This document shows positions 1 to 8,360 of a stretch of 64,000 bases of DNA, in pieces. This DNA comes from Streptomyces sp. NRRL S-337 (GTDB lineage Bacteria; Actinomycetota; Actinomycetes; Streptomycetales; Streptomycetaceae), in contig NZ_JOIX01000056.1 of NCBI RefSeq assembly GCF_000720175.1, positions 11,859-75,858 of the forward strand, given 5' to 3'. The notes beneath the pieces were generated by a model. The model saw only the letters and a list, made by a program, of their open reading frames with translations, searched no databases and was not told where the DNA came from. Position numbers and translations under genes: made by a program. Position 1 is the first letter of the stretch, and the number at the start of each line of letters is the position of its first letter.

Positions 1-349
1 CCGATTACTGGCTGTCCAACCTGCCAGCGGACACACCGATCGCGGGCCTGGTCCGTCTGGCCAAGGTCCGCTGGCGCATCGAGCACGACTACCGCGAACT
101 CAAGCACGGCCTGGGCCTGGACCACTTCGAAGGCCGCTCCTGGCCCGGGTGGCACCACCACGTCACCCTCGTGACCGCCGCCCACGCCTTCCTCACCGAA
201 CAACGCCTGGTCCCAAAAGTCTCCGCGCCGGCCTCACCCTCTACCAAGTCCTCGACACTCTCCAGGACGTCCTGAGGTGCTGGACCGGCATCTGCACCAC
301 CTGCCACCAACCCCTACCCAGCAGGCCCCCAAGATCGAGACGTACCTAA
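1..349 (+). pseudogene. IS701-family transposase, C-terminal remnant, frameshifted
   Basis: The window opens inside a transposase. Frame 3 reads DYWLSNLP, KVRWRIEHDYRELKHGLGLDHFEGRSW and HHHVTLVTAAHAFLTEQRL, the conserved end of IS701-type DDE transposases with the catalytic glutamate in the YRELK motif. After about base 215 the homologous ending (RAGLTLYQVLDTLQDVLRCW, then a CxxC pair) continues only in frame 2, to a TAA at 347-349. One small indel near 210-225 therefore separates the two halves. The N-terminal part is outside the window. I see no clear terminal inverted repeat downstream. It marks the left region as mobile DNA. Confidence 0.8.
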
Positions 350-605
350 CGGAGTCCTATTAGGCAGAACTGACCGACGGTGTCCCACCACTCCCGTCGG
401 CGGGCAAGTCTGCTCACCTTGCGAGGGATCGTCCAGGCCGACGTCAACTTCCTTGAAAGGTAAGGGATCTACCAAGAGGCGATCAATTGCGATCCATAAT
501 CGCGCCAACATCTCCCACATCAAGACCTCACAACGGCATAGATGCTCCAAATCAGATCCCATCACTTGGCAGACTCCCTTCGGTTGTCCACCCGGGGGGA
601 AGTGC
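350..605. other. Intergenic region upstream of the toxin locus
   Basis: I see no convincing gene here. The base composition is clearly less GC-rich than in the surrounding core genes, with AT-rich stretches near 455-560, as expected for recently acquired DNA and a promoter region. The upstream in-frame start at 453 for the next gene has no plausible ribosome site. Confidence 0.5.
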
Positions 606-905
606 ATGCCAGGCAAATTGAAGGTCCATTTCGGGGCCTTGGCTGAGGCCACCGATGAGCTCGATTCCATAGCCAAGTCGCTCCAGGAGCACCTGACGGA
701 GCTGGACCAGGCCGTGAGCCGGGTATCCGAGAGTTGGGACGGTGATGCCCGGCAGGCGTTCGACGCCTACTTCCAGCGATGGCGCGCCGCCTCACGCAGC
801 CTTCACCGTGCCGTCCGCGCGCTGCACAAAACCGTGCACACCGCGCACGGCAACTACTCGGCGGCACGGACCGCCAACCTGCGCATGTGGGGAGGGGGCC
901 GATGA
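606..905 (+). CDS. WXG100-family (ESAT-6-like) protein
   Basis: This 99-residue, mostly helical protein has the WXG turn as W44-D-G46 (SESWDGDA) between two amphipathic helices, the right size and layout for WXG100 proteins that form helical-hairpin dimers and travel through type VII (Esx) secretion systems. The ATG at 606 is chosen because it gives the standard family length, and a purine-rich CCGGGGGGAAG stretch lies just upstream. The stop overlaps the next start as ATGA, so the two genes are translationally coupled. I infer that it is the small partner of the adjacent toxin. No secretion machinery (EccC and others) is in the window. Confidence 0.85.
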   Translation: MPGKLKVHFGALAEATDELDSIAKSLQEHLTELDQAVSRVSESWDGDARQAFDAYFQRWRAASRSLHRAVRALHKTVHTAHGNYSAARTANLRMWGGGR

Positions 906-2399
906 GCCGCTCTTCCGGACATGGCGGGAAGCCGATCGATCTGCATCCTGATGACCTGCACCGCGTAGCTCTGATGTTCGCCAAGGGCCAGGACCGCCTC
1001 GAAACGGTCTCCGCAAAACTCAACGCTGCGCTTCAGAACTTCGCCGGCATGGCGGGCAATGACGATTACGGCCACAAGTTCGGCAAGAAGTACGACCCGG
1101 CCGCCAATGCTCTTTTCCGTACGCTGTCCGCCGCCGTACGCGCGATCGGTCAGCATTCCACCGGACTGGTGACCACGGCCAACAACTACCTCAAGGCCGA
1201 CCACCACTCCAACGCCAAGGCGTCGAAGGGCGGGCCGGAGCAATATCCGGCACCCCCTGTGCTCACCGACGTGATGTATGCCGACCTGGACTCGGCCATC
1301 GGGCCGGGCGACAGCGGCGTCCCCGACGTCATCGCCAAGTACTGGCCCAACGGCCACCAGGACATGCTGCGTCTAGCAGCAACCGCCTACCGGAACGCAG
1401 CCTCCGAGATCGACAACATCGGGACCGGCCTGCATCAGCAGGTGCGATCGATCACGGACAACGGCGACGACGACTCCATCGACGCGATGGCCGACTTCTG
1501 GGCGCAGATCTGGCAAGGCGGCCAGCGCGCCGGCAAGGCACCGCTGTCCGCGGCCAAGCACGCCTGCGACGAACTCGCCAAAGCCTGCGAGTCCTTCGCC
1601 CACGCCATCGACGAAGCCCACAGCGATGCTGAATGGAAACTGGGTGCGGCAGGAGTCGCCATTACGGTCACCACTGCCCTGGGCCTCATTCTCACCCCCT
1701 TCACCGGCGGTACCTCGGACGCTGGGGCGGCCGCACTCGACGGCGCAGAGGCTGCCGCGATCCTCGGCGGGGTGGAAGTCGCCCTCGATGACGCCCTCGC
1801 CACCATCGGCACCGACATGATCGCCGACCTGGAAACCTACCTCCAAGCCGCTGCCTTCGAGGCGGTCGACGCCGAGACCACCGAAGTCGGCCAGGTCCTC
1901 GAACGCGAACTCGCCGAAACCGAAGCCCGCGAGCCCGCCGGAGTGGGCGGCCGAGGCGGCGGGGGAAGCAAGCCGCCAAAGAATGGTGGGGGGGGAAGAG
2001 CCGCCTCCCGAAGAACCAGAGCCCGGAAAAATCGACGAGTCGGAGAAGCCCTTCAACCCAGAGGAACGGAAGATTGCCGAACTGCTTGAGTCTGAGGGAA
2101 AGCATGTAAAGGCGATCAAGGAATCCGAAGTCGATGGAGTGAAGACCGCAGATTCCGAGGTTGACGGAACACCCACAGAGTTCAAGAGCCTACAGCCAGG
2201 CGCCCGCGCCAACACCGTAAAAAATCAGCTCAATTCGGCGAAGAAGCAGGCGCGGGATGCCATCATAGATACGCGTGGGAGCGGGCTCAGCGAAGGCGAT
2301 GCGCGCGAAGGCTTGGAGAAATTCCTACGCAACAATCCGCCCGGCCGGATGGACTTCATTGGGATCGTTGGAGACGGCTTCAACATCGTTTGGCCATAG
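902..2399 (+). pseudogene. Type VII-associated polymorphic toxin with CdiA-like nuclease tip, frameshifted in a poly-G tract
   Basis: The ATG at 902 opens a frame with a WXG100/LXG-like helical N-terminus (from IDLHPDDLHRVALMFAKGQ), then a long helical region, a hydrophobic stretch near residue 250 (VAITVTTALGLILTPF) and a Gly-rich linker. In this frame the protein ends at 2089 with junk. From 1983 the +1 frame reads a CdiA C-terminal, tRNase-like domain: ERKIAELLESEGKHVKA, then TEFKSLQPGA with the E-x-K of a PD-(D/E)xK nuclease, and RMDFIGIVGDG near the end. The switch point is a run of eight G at 1988-1995; seven would join both halves into a protein of about 498 residues. Inference: a broken toxin, a phase-variable toxin, or a homopolymer sequencing error. 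Confidence 0.8.
1988..1995 (+). repeat. Poly-G8 tract at the toxin frame junction
   Basis: Eight consecutive G sit in the linker between the delivery domain and the nuclease domain of the toxin. The upstream domain is in frame 2 and the toxin domain in frame 3, so loss of one G restores the full-length product. Such tracts are prone to strand slippage. Confidence 0.85.
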
Positions 2400-2407
2400 G
2401 AGTGCAA

Positions 2408-2770
2408 ATGAGCAACTATCATTACATCTTCATTCATCCTGGCTATCCCGTCGACCCAATGATCGCGGACATCTCCACCGCCTGCGGGGTGACATTGCGC
2501 CCGGCAGAGGATGAATTCATAGACTTCAGCGCCCCTCTCGATCGAGCGGCGGTCGAAGTGGAGATCGATCATGAATATGAAGAAGATCACGGGATTCCGT
2601 TTGAAAAATACGACTCGATGCTGACCGTTCGAGATTTCGATCGCGACATCGAGCACCAGGAAGTTATTGCAAAGCAGATCTTCCGCAATCTCGCCGACAC
2701 TGGTAAGTACTCACTTGTGCTCGTACTGGATCTTCAGAAATTGATCGACTCCGCTGGGCCTCCTCTCTAA
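2408..2770 (+). CDS. Probable immunity protein to the CdiA-like toxin
   Basis: This small acidic protein of 120 residues starts at the ATG at 2408, preceded by AGGAG at 2398-2402, and lies 8 bp after the toxin stop. It is rich in Asp/Glu (for example EIDHEYEEDHGIPFE near the middle) and has noticeably lower GC and rarer codons (ATA, TTT, AAA) than core genes. I recognise no domain. Position directly behind a nuclease toxin, tight spacing and acidic character are the usual hallmarks of a cognate immunity protein, so the role is inferred from context only. It could also be an unrelated small accessory protein. Confidence 0.65.
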   Translation: MSNYHYIFIHPGYPVDPMIADISTACGVTLRPAEDEFIDFSAPLDRAAVEVEIDHEYEEDHGIPFEKYDSMLTVRDFDRDIEHQEVIAKQIFRNLADTGKYSLVLVLDLQKLIDSAGPPL

Positions 2771-2900
2771 ACAGGGACCCTTCGAGGGTTGATGCACTCG
2801 CGCGTAATATGCACCTCTGATCCACCGCTTGCGTCACATCGGGCCGTTGGGCTCCGCACGCTGCCCCACGGCCCCCGGGCGCGAAGCCGCCGGTTTGCTT

Positions 2901-2936
2901 CCGCCAGTTTGGCGGGCTGATTGCGTCATGACGCAA
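2901..2936. promoter_or_regulatory. Two adjacent inverted repeats (hairpin plus 16-bp perfect palindrome)
   Basis: CCGCCAGTTTGGCGG at 2901-2915 can form a short hairpin and may end the toxin-immunity transcript. It is followed at 2921-2936 by TTGCGTCATGACGCAA, a perfect 16-bp palindrome of the type bound by dimeric repressors. No regulator gene flanks it. Confidence 0.55.
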
Positions 2937-2990
2937 TACCCCCGGGCGGTCCCTTGAGCGGGATGGCCCTGGGGCGATGAGCTATCGACC

Positions 2991-4112
2991 TTGTCGGTGC
3001 TGCCGGTTGATGGGCGTGGCCGTCACTGCGGTCTGCGCCACCGTGTTGATTTGCCGGTTTGTCGGGCCGGTCGTGGTGCGGCGGCGGGCAGCTTCGGCGC
3101 GGCGGCTCGGTGTGGGATTGCGGCTGGCGTGCCGGATGCGTTCGCCGCGACCACGGACGAGCTGTACCGCAGGCTCCTGCGCCTGCACCTGGAGCCGACC
3201 TTCGGCGAGCTGGACGTCAACGAGCTCAGCACGGCGAAGGTGAGGACCTGGCGGGCCGAGCGCCTGGGCGTGACGGGGGCGACCACGGTCGCCAAGTCCT
3301 ATCGCCTCCTCAAGGCGATCATGGAGACCGCGGTCGACGACGAGCTGATCCGGCGCAACCCGTGCCGCATCAAGGGCGCGGGCAAGGAGGAGGCCGACGA
3401 GCGTCCGATCGCCACCGTCGAGCAGGTCTTCGACCTCGCCGACGCCATCGGGCTGCGCTGGCGCCTGATGATCCTCCTCGGCGCGTTCGCCTCGATGCGC
3501 CCGGAGGAACTGGCGGAGCTGCGCCGCAAGGACATCGATTTGGAGGAGGGGTCGGTGTGGGTCAAGCGCGCAGCCACGGAGCTGACCACGGGCAAGCGCG
3601 TACTCGGCGACCCGAAGTCCCGTGCCGGCAAACGGGAGATCATGCTGCCCCAGTCCGTGCTGACCGACCTCCGCCAGCACCTGGACTGGTTCGCCGAGCC
3701 GGGCCCGGAGGGCCTGGTTTTCGTCGGAGAGCGCGGGGCGCCCTTCCGCCGGTCCACCTTCGGGCGCAAGTACCGCAAGGCGCGGAAGAAGGCGGGCCTG
3801 CCCGACGACTTCCGCTTCTACGACCTGCGGGGCACCGGCAACAACCTGGCCGCCGACACCGGCGCCAAGCTGAAGGACCTCATGGTCCGCGCCGGACATT
3901 CCAGCGCCCGAGCCCAGCTGATCTACCAGCACTCCAAGAGGAAGCATCAGCGCAAGATCGCCTCTGCCATGGACGCCGACGTACGCCGACAGCGCCAGCA
4001 GGCGACCGATCGCGGTGAGGAGGTCGGGGAGTTGGCCACCGTCCATCGCCTGGCCACTCGGACCAGCACCTCCGAGGTGCCAGGAGAGGCGATCGAGTCG
4101 GCCGAGCGATGA
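2991..4112 (+). pseudogene. Tyrosine recombinase/integrase with degraded N-terminus
   Basis: From about 3136 onward this is a phage/ICE-type integrase. It has a core-binding SAM-like domain (DELYRRLLRLHLEPTFGEL, then VAKSYRLLKAIMETAVDDELIRRNPC), the first catalytic Arg in ASMRPEELAEL, then YDLRGTGNNLA, MVRAGHSS and the nucleophile Tyr in LIYQHSKR. The His usually following the second Arg is Gly here (DLRGT), a variant I have seen in other actinobacterial integrases. The stretch before 3136 (Cys- and Arg-rich) resembles no arm-binding domain, so the first 40-60 residues seem lost. A GTG at 3129 could start a shortened protein. It is the only recombinase in this accessory block, and no excisionase or replication gene accompanies it. 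Confidence 0.75.
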
Positions 4113-4283
4113 AGATGCATGACTGTGATCAGGGCCGGGCCGGCGAAGTCGGCCCGGCCCTTGTCATTCCCGCTCATCGTGCCGGTCTTGATCGAAGGCG
4201 GTCTTGGGTCGGCGCGGTTTTCACTGTATGTACTGACACGAGAGCCGAACTGGCCAGTGGCAAGTTCATGTGGAGGGGGACTC

Positions 4284-6350
4284 GTGGCGATCAAGATCCT
4301 GCCTGTGGCGGAGACGCAAGCCGAGTTAATCGATGCGGCCGTGGCCTTGGGCGACCGCTACACCAAGACGCTGGGGTTGCTCACGCCGCCCGCGTACCGC
4401 AAGCACGCGAGCGACGGCGGGCTGCTCGTCGCGGTCGACGAGGGGGAGGTGGTCGGGTACGCGCTCTTCGGGCTCCCGAAGCGAAACCCGCATGTCCGGC
4501 TCGCGCACCTGTGCATCGCGGAGGAACACCGCGGGAAGGGCGTGGCACGGCTGCTGGTGGAGGAGATCCGGCGCCGGCACTCGGATCGGCTGGGGATCAA
4601 GGCGAAGTGCCGTCGTGACTACGGGCTCAGCGATATGTGGACGAGCCTGGGATTCGTTCCGCAAGGGGAGGTGCGGGGACGCGGACAGGACGGGGAGACC
4701 CTGGACGGGTGGTGGCTCGACCACGGTCACCCGGACCTCTTCGCCGACGTGGAAAGCGAAGCGCTCTTGGTCGTGACCGTGGACCACGGCGTGTTCGCCG
4801 ATCTGCGGGGGCGGTCGCCGGCAAGCGAAGCGGCACAGTCACAGGCTCTTGAGGCTGGCTGGCTGGCGGACCTCATCGAGATCGCCTTCACGCCGCAGCT
4901 TCTGCACGATCTCCGGGACATCGTCGACACGGCAGAGCGCAAGCATCAGCGGGCCGCCTCGCACGGGCTGCGTCGGGTCACTCCGGACGCAGAAGCAGTG
5001 GCTTCACGGCGTTGCGAGTTGCTGGAGGCGGCTCGGACGTCCGAGGTTCACGACCTGCCAGCCGACTCCGAGCTGCTGCCGCGCCTCCAGTACGTGGCTG
5101 AGACCTCGTGTGCCGGCCTCCAGGTTCTTGTGACTCGGGATCCACTGCTGAGGCAGCTGGCTGATGTTGCTTGGAGCGTCGCCAGGGTCAAGGTGGTGGC
5201 ACCGTCGGCGGTGACGCTGCACGTGGACGAGTTGCGACAGGCGCAGATGTACAGGCCGGCCGACCTCATGGGCACGGAGTTCCGCGCCAGTAAGGTCTCG
5301 CCCGGGGCAGAGGCCGAACTCGTCGCGTTCTTCGACCAGTCAGGAGACGACAGGGGTTCGGCGTTCGCCAGGCGACTGCAAGTCTTGGCCGCGGACGCGG
5401 TCGTATGGAACCGCGAACTGCTTCGTGACGGTCAAGGCCGCCCGGTCGCGCTCTACGCATGGGCGATGGACGGCCGCACACTGAATGTGCCGGTGCTGCG
5501 GACCGCGGCGCACCCCCTGGAAGAGACGCTCGCGCGGCAGCTGTTGTTCTCACTGAAACGTCTCGGGCGGGAATGCGGGGCTCAGGCTGTACGAGTCACT
5601 GATGCTTTCCCGTCGCCCGCCACCAAGGCGGCCGCAGGTGATGACGGTTTCTTCGAGCACGATGGCGGCCTGGCGGCCCTGCTGGTCGACGTCTGCGGGA
5701 GCGCCCAAGAGGTGGCAGCCGTGGCCGGTCAGGCGGCCCGTGAGCTGGGGCGTGAGGAGACCGCACTCGAAGCCGGATTGCCGGCTGAGGTGGCCGGCTT
5801 CGTCGAGCGGGCCTGGTGGCCGGCCAAGGTTATGGACTCCCTGATGCCGTCCTTCCTGGTGCCGATCGAACCCCGCTGGTCCACCGAGCTGTTCAACACC
5901 CCTGCGACGCTGCTGCCACGCCCCGATGAACTGGGGATCAGCAGGGAACACGTCTACTACCGTTCCTCCGGGCGCCGTGGCGAGAGCGTCCCGGCGCGCC
6001 TGCTCTGGTACGTCAGCAGGGGCTCCTCCTACGAGGAGGGCCAAATGGTCATCGGATGCTCGCAGTTGGACGAGGTCGTGATCGACGCACCGGATGCCCT
6101 CCACTCGAAATTCGAACACCTGGGCGTATATGGTCGGGAGCAGGTGCGCGCAATCGCCCGCGGTGATGCTTCAGGCCGTGCGATGGCCTTGAGGTTTTCG
6201 GATACCGAGATCTTTCCGAGGACGGTGCCGCTGCGGCGATTGAAGTCACTGGCTCAGGGCCTGGGACTACAGTTTTCGCTGATGTCGCTGTCGAAGATCA
6301 GCAACAGGCTGTTCCAGGCGGTCTACGAAGAGGGACACCGAAGGACGTGA
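4284..6350 (+). CDS. GNAT acetyltransferase fused to a PIN-like domain
   Basis: The protein has 688 residues from GTG 4284, preceded by GGAGGGGG at 4272-4279. Residues 1-150 form a GNAT domain with the acetyl-CoA loop HRGKGVA (R83 to A88). Residues about 160-320 look like a PIN nuclease: VVTVDHGVF with D167, an acidic helix around E194-E199, and LVTRDPLLRQL with D286. The rest (about 325-688) includes a second degenerate GNAT-like stretch (VALYAWAMDGRTLNVPVLRT) and a C-terminal part I do not recognise. The stop overlaps the GTG of the ASCH gene (GTGA), so both are made together. Likely substrates are RNA or a protein, but nothing in the sequence fixes this. Domain calls are by motif; the module function is inference. 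Confidence 0.75.
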   Translation: MAIKILPVAETQAELIDAAVALGDRYTKTLGLLTPPAYRKHASDGGLLVAVDEGEVVGYALFGLPKRNPHVRLAHLCIAEEHRGKGVARLLVEEIRRRHSDRLGIKAKCRRDYGLSDMWTSLGFVPQGEVRGRGQDGETLDGWWLDHGHPDLFADVESEALLVVTVDHGVFADLRGRSPASEAAQSQALEAGWLADLIEIAFTPQLLHDLRDIVDTAERKHQRAASHGLRRVTPDAEAVASRRCELLEAARTSEVHDLPADSELLPRLQYVAETSCAGLQVLVTRDPLLRQLADVAWSVARVKVVAPSAVTLHVDELRQAQMYRPADLMGTEFRASKVSPGAEAELVAFFDQSGDDRGSAFARRLQVLAADAVVWNRELLRDGQGRPVALYAWAMDGRTLNVPVLRTAAHPLEETLARQLLFSLKRLGRECGAQAVRVTDAFPSPATKAAAGDDGFFEHDGGLAALLVDVCGSAQEVAAVAGQAARELGREETALEAGLPAEVAGFVERAWWPAKVMDSLMPSFLVPIEPRWSTELFNTPATLLPRPDELGISREHVYYRSSGRRGESVPARLLWYVSRGSSYEEGQMVIGCSQLDEVVIDAPDALHSKFEHLGVYGREQVRAIARGDASGRAMALRFSDTEIFPRTVPLRRLKSLAQGLGLQFSLMSLSKISNRLFQAVYEEGHRRT

Positions 6351-6826
6351 ACGATCTGGACCGCGCGATGCTGCTGTCCGTACACCCCCGCTTCGCCACT
6401 GCGATCCTGGCGGGCAGCAAGACGGTCGAGGTGCGCCGACAGCGCGTCGCCGCGCCACCCGGCACCACCGTCGTTCTCTACGCCACCGCCCCCACGATGG
6501 CCTTGGTGGGGCTGGCGCGCATCGCGGCGGTCAAGGTCGGCTCCCCGCGGGAGGTGTGGAGCGCGCATCGGACCCAAACCGGGATCAGCCGACGGGAGTT
6601 CGACGAGTACATGAGTGGCGCTACCCAGGCCAGCGGACTCACCCTCGAAGCGCCGCAGCCCTTCGAGGAGCCGGTGCCGCTCAGCGCTCTGCGTGCCGCG
6701 GGGACCTTCCACCCGCCACAGAGCTACCGGTACCTCAAGGGCGAAGCCCTCAGGCAGGTAGCCGAAGCCTCGCCGTCCGCGGGTACGGTCCTCCGCGGAA
6801 TCCTGGGAGTCCCTGTACCGGTGTAG
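6347..6826 (+). CDS. ASCH-domain protein coupled to the GNAT-PIN gene
   Basis: This 159-residue protein starts at the overlapping GTG 6347. Residues near 10-30 carry the ASCH signature: SVHPRFATAILAGSKTVEVR fits the G-x-K-x-x-E-x-R pattern. The domain has a PUA-like beta-barrel fold associated with RNA binding, and one family member (E. coli YqfB) hydrolyses N4-acetylcytidine. Pairing with a GNAT-PIN protein suggests a joint RNA-related function, for example opposing acetylation or acting as its control partner. That is inference from coupling and fold only. Confidence 0.8.
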   Translation: MNDLDRAMLLSVHPRFATAILAGSKTVEVRRQRVAAPPGTTVVLYATAPTMALVGLARIAAVKVGSPREVWSAHRTQTGISRREFDEYMSGATQASGLTLEAPQPFEEPVPLSALRAAGTFHPPQSYRYLKGEALRQVAEASPSAGTVLRGILGVPVPV

Positions 6827-6921
6827 GCGGGAGCTGGGCCTGGCTGACGACACGGCGGCCCGGCCCGTGTCGCACCCGTCCTGTGGCACCGAAGGCACAG
6901 CTGAATGATGTGGGTCAGTGC

Positions 6922-7668
6922 CTACTGGGATTTCCCGGATTGGCGTTGCTTGGCCCGCTCGATCTGTCGTAGCAGTAGGTCCGCGAACTGAATGATCTCG
7001 GCGGCCTCGATCGGGTCGTCGAAGTCGATGGTGCGATGGCTTGAGGGGTTCTTATACGCACCCATGGCGCCGGCGAACAGGGCCGAGGCTGCTTCCTGCT
7101 CGCCGCCCTCTGCTCCGGCATCAGCGAGCACGCCGCCGGCCTTGCCGTTCTGGTGTGGCTGGAACGCGGCACGCATCAGCTTCACTCCGACCAGGGAATT
7201 GTCCAGACCGGAGGCGTCCCGCACAGCCACTTCCACCGCCTTCATCGCGCCGAAGCAGGCCAGCTCGTAGTCCCCGAGGTTGAAGGTGGTGCGAACCGTC
7301 CCTTCGAGGCGGGGATGCAGCGGCCCAGAGAGCCGTTCGCGTGCCTCGAACTGAACTATCCCGGCCGGATTTTCCGCCAGCTCCTTGCCTTCCTGAGAGA
7401 CTCTTCGGAAGGCGTCGGACTGTGTGTGGTCTCGTGACAACAGGGCGCGTGACTCCAGCCACGTCCAGGCGTCAGCGAGTCCGTCCAGTAGTGCATCTTC
7501 GTCGGGTTCGCTCTGGAAAGCCCGGCGTGCCGAACTGATCAGCCCGTCGAACTGAAGGTGTCGACTGTTGCTGTCCGCGAGGTGCTGCAGGAGGAGGAGC
7601 GCGACGTCTCTGGTGGGCAGCTGGCGGATCTTCTCCGCAGGGACCGGCGGCACGTACGTGAAGGTCAT
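6922..7668 (-). CDS. TIGR02391 (Ymh-like) family protein, HEPN-like
   Basis: This 248-residue protein is on the minus strand, converging on the ASCH gene. The C-terminal half (from VRTTFNLGDYELACFGAMKAV) matches the TIGR02391 family, often found on plasmids, in prophages and near restriction or abortive-infection genes. It contains YKNPSSHR near residues 205-212, which resembles the RNP-x-x-H element of HEPN ribonucleases with Lys in place of Arg. The N-terminal 120 residues are helical with no named domain. It may be a defence or stress effector, which I infer from family context; the Arg-to-Lys change could weaken catalysis. Confidence 0.75.
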   Translation of the reverse strand: MTFTYVPPVPAEKIRQLPTRDVALLLLQHLADSNSRHLQFDGLISSARRAFQSEPDEDALLDGLADAWTWLESRALLSRDHTQSDAFRRVSQEGKELAENPAGIVQFEARERLSGPLHPRLEGTVRTTFNLGDYELACFGAMKAVEVAVRDASGLDNSLVGVKLMRAAFQPHQNGKAGGVLADAGAEGGEQEAASALFAGAMGAYKNPSSHRTIDFDDPIEAAEIIQFADLLLRQIERAKQRQSGKSQ

Positions 7669-7950
7669 GGCCGCACGCTAGAGCCGTCCACCGACAGCGC
7701 ACCTGGACTTTCGCGGTTCTCGTGCAATGGCAGGGTGCTCGATGCTCGGTGGCACGCGTTCAGCCGCAGGCGGTGCAGAACGGCCTCGGCCGCGGCCATG
7801 CCGGGCCTATTCGCAGGTGCATCGTTGCAGGCCACCCGGCAGTATGTGATGCAGGCCACGCAAATTGTGTCTCGCGATTCGAGATGGCGGTCGATCAGGT
7901 TGCCGTAGAAGGGGTTGCGGGCGCCAATTCGGCGCAGTAATCGGTGCGTT

Positions 7951-7971
7951 ATGGCACGCGAATGGCACGCG
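7951..7971. repeat. Tandem ATGGCACGCG repeats, possible integrase arm sites
   Basis: ATGGCACGCG occurs at 7951-7960 and again at 7962-7971, an 11-bp period. Similar short direct repeats lie beside the attachment sites of actinobacterial integrative elements as arm-type sites. They sit about 60 bp from the 3' end of tRNA-Gly, which is compatible with an old attachment region. Confidence 0.45.
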
Positions 7972-7997
7972 GCCCCAAAATGGTCTAGACAACAAAC

Positions 7998-8024
7998 AAG
8001 CCCCAGGCCACTGGCCTGGGGCTT
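7998..8024 (-). terminator. Intrinsic terminator of tRNA-Gly(CCC)
   Basis: A 12-bp perfect stem (AAGCCCCAGGCC and complement) with a 3-nt loop lies right behind the tRNA 3' end. On the minus strand a T-rich tail (TTGTTTGTTG) follows. Confidence 0.85.
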
Positions 8025-8029
8025 TCACG

Positions 8030-8103
8030 TGGAGCGGGTGACGGGAATCGAACCCGCGCTCTGAGCTTGGGAAGCTCATGTTCTACCATTAAACTACACC
8101 CGC
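8030..8103 (-). tRNA. tRNA-Gly(CCC)
   Basis: A cloverleaf reads on the minus strand: acceptor GCGGGTG pairing with CACCCGC, a D-loop with the usual GG (AATGGTA), an anticodon stem TGAGC/GCTCA around loop TTCCCAA (anticodon CCC), T-loop TCGATTC in a standard CGGGT..CCCG context, discriminator T and an encoded CCA. It has 74 nt including CCA. All invariant positions are present, in contrast to the glycine tRNA at 62492. Confidence 0.95.
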
Positions 8104-8360
8104 GTCATTCCGCCTCTTCCGAGAGCGGAACATCGTCGCACACTCTACCCCATCGCCGCCCCGCGGTGCATTTGGCATGTCCGGGTGGGTCGAGCCACGG
8201 CGGGGAGAGGGGATGGCGCGGGGGTGCGCCGGCCGCGGGATGCGGGTGTGCGGGGCGGGAGTTGGGGCGTACGGTGGGGGCTCGGAGTGCCGCGTGTGGT
8301 GGCGCCCAGTTCATCCCCTAATGTGGCTTTTGTTGTCCACGCAGTTGGGAGAGGGACTTG

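Larger units (their letters stand above)
7669..8029. other. Gene-poor boundary between accessory block and tRNA-Gly
   Basis: No supported gene lies here. A minus-strand reading frame at 7665-7859 (extending upstream without a good start) has several Cys but no recognisable domain. The stretch holds tandem ATGGCACGCG repeats and the terminator of the tRNA gene. It probably contains the junction between the acquired region and the core chromosome. Confidence 0.5.

Noticed and set aside
779..901. Upstream extension of the toxin gene to 779
   Set aside because: It overlaps the WXG100 gene in another frame; the ATG at 902 in the ATGA overlap is the natural start.
2771..3000. Second copy of the tRNA-Gly 3' end as attachment repeat
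   Set aside because: I looked for GGTGACGGGAATCGAACCCG in the first 8 kb and found no second copy.
7665..7859. Small Cys-containing minus-strand ORF
   Set aside because: No ribosome site, no known motif, and no suitable start upstream. It is kept only as possible remnant DNA.
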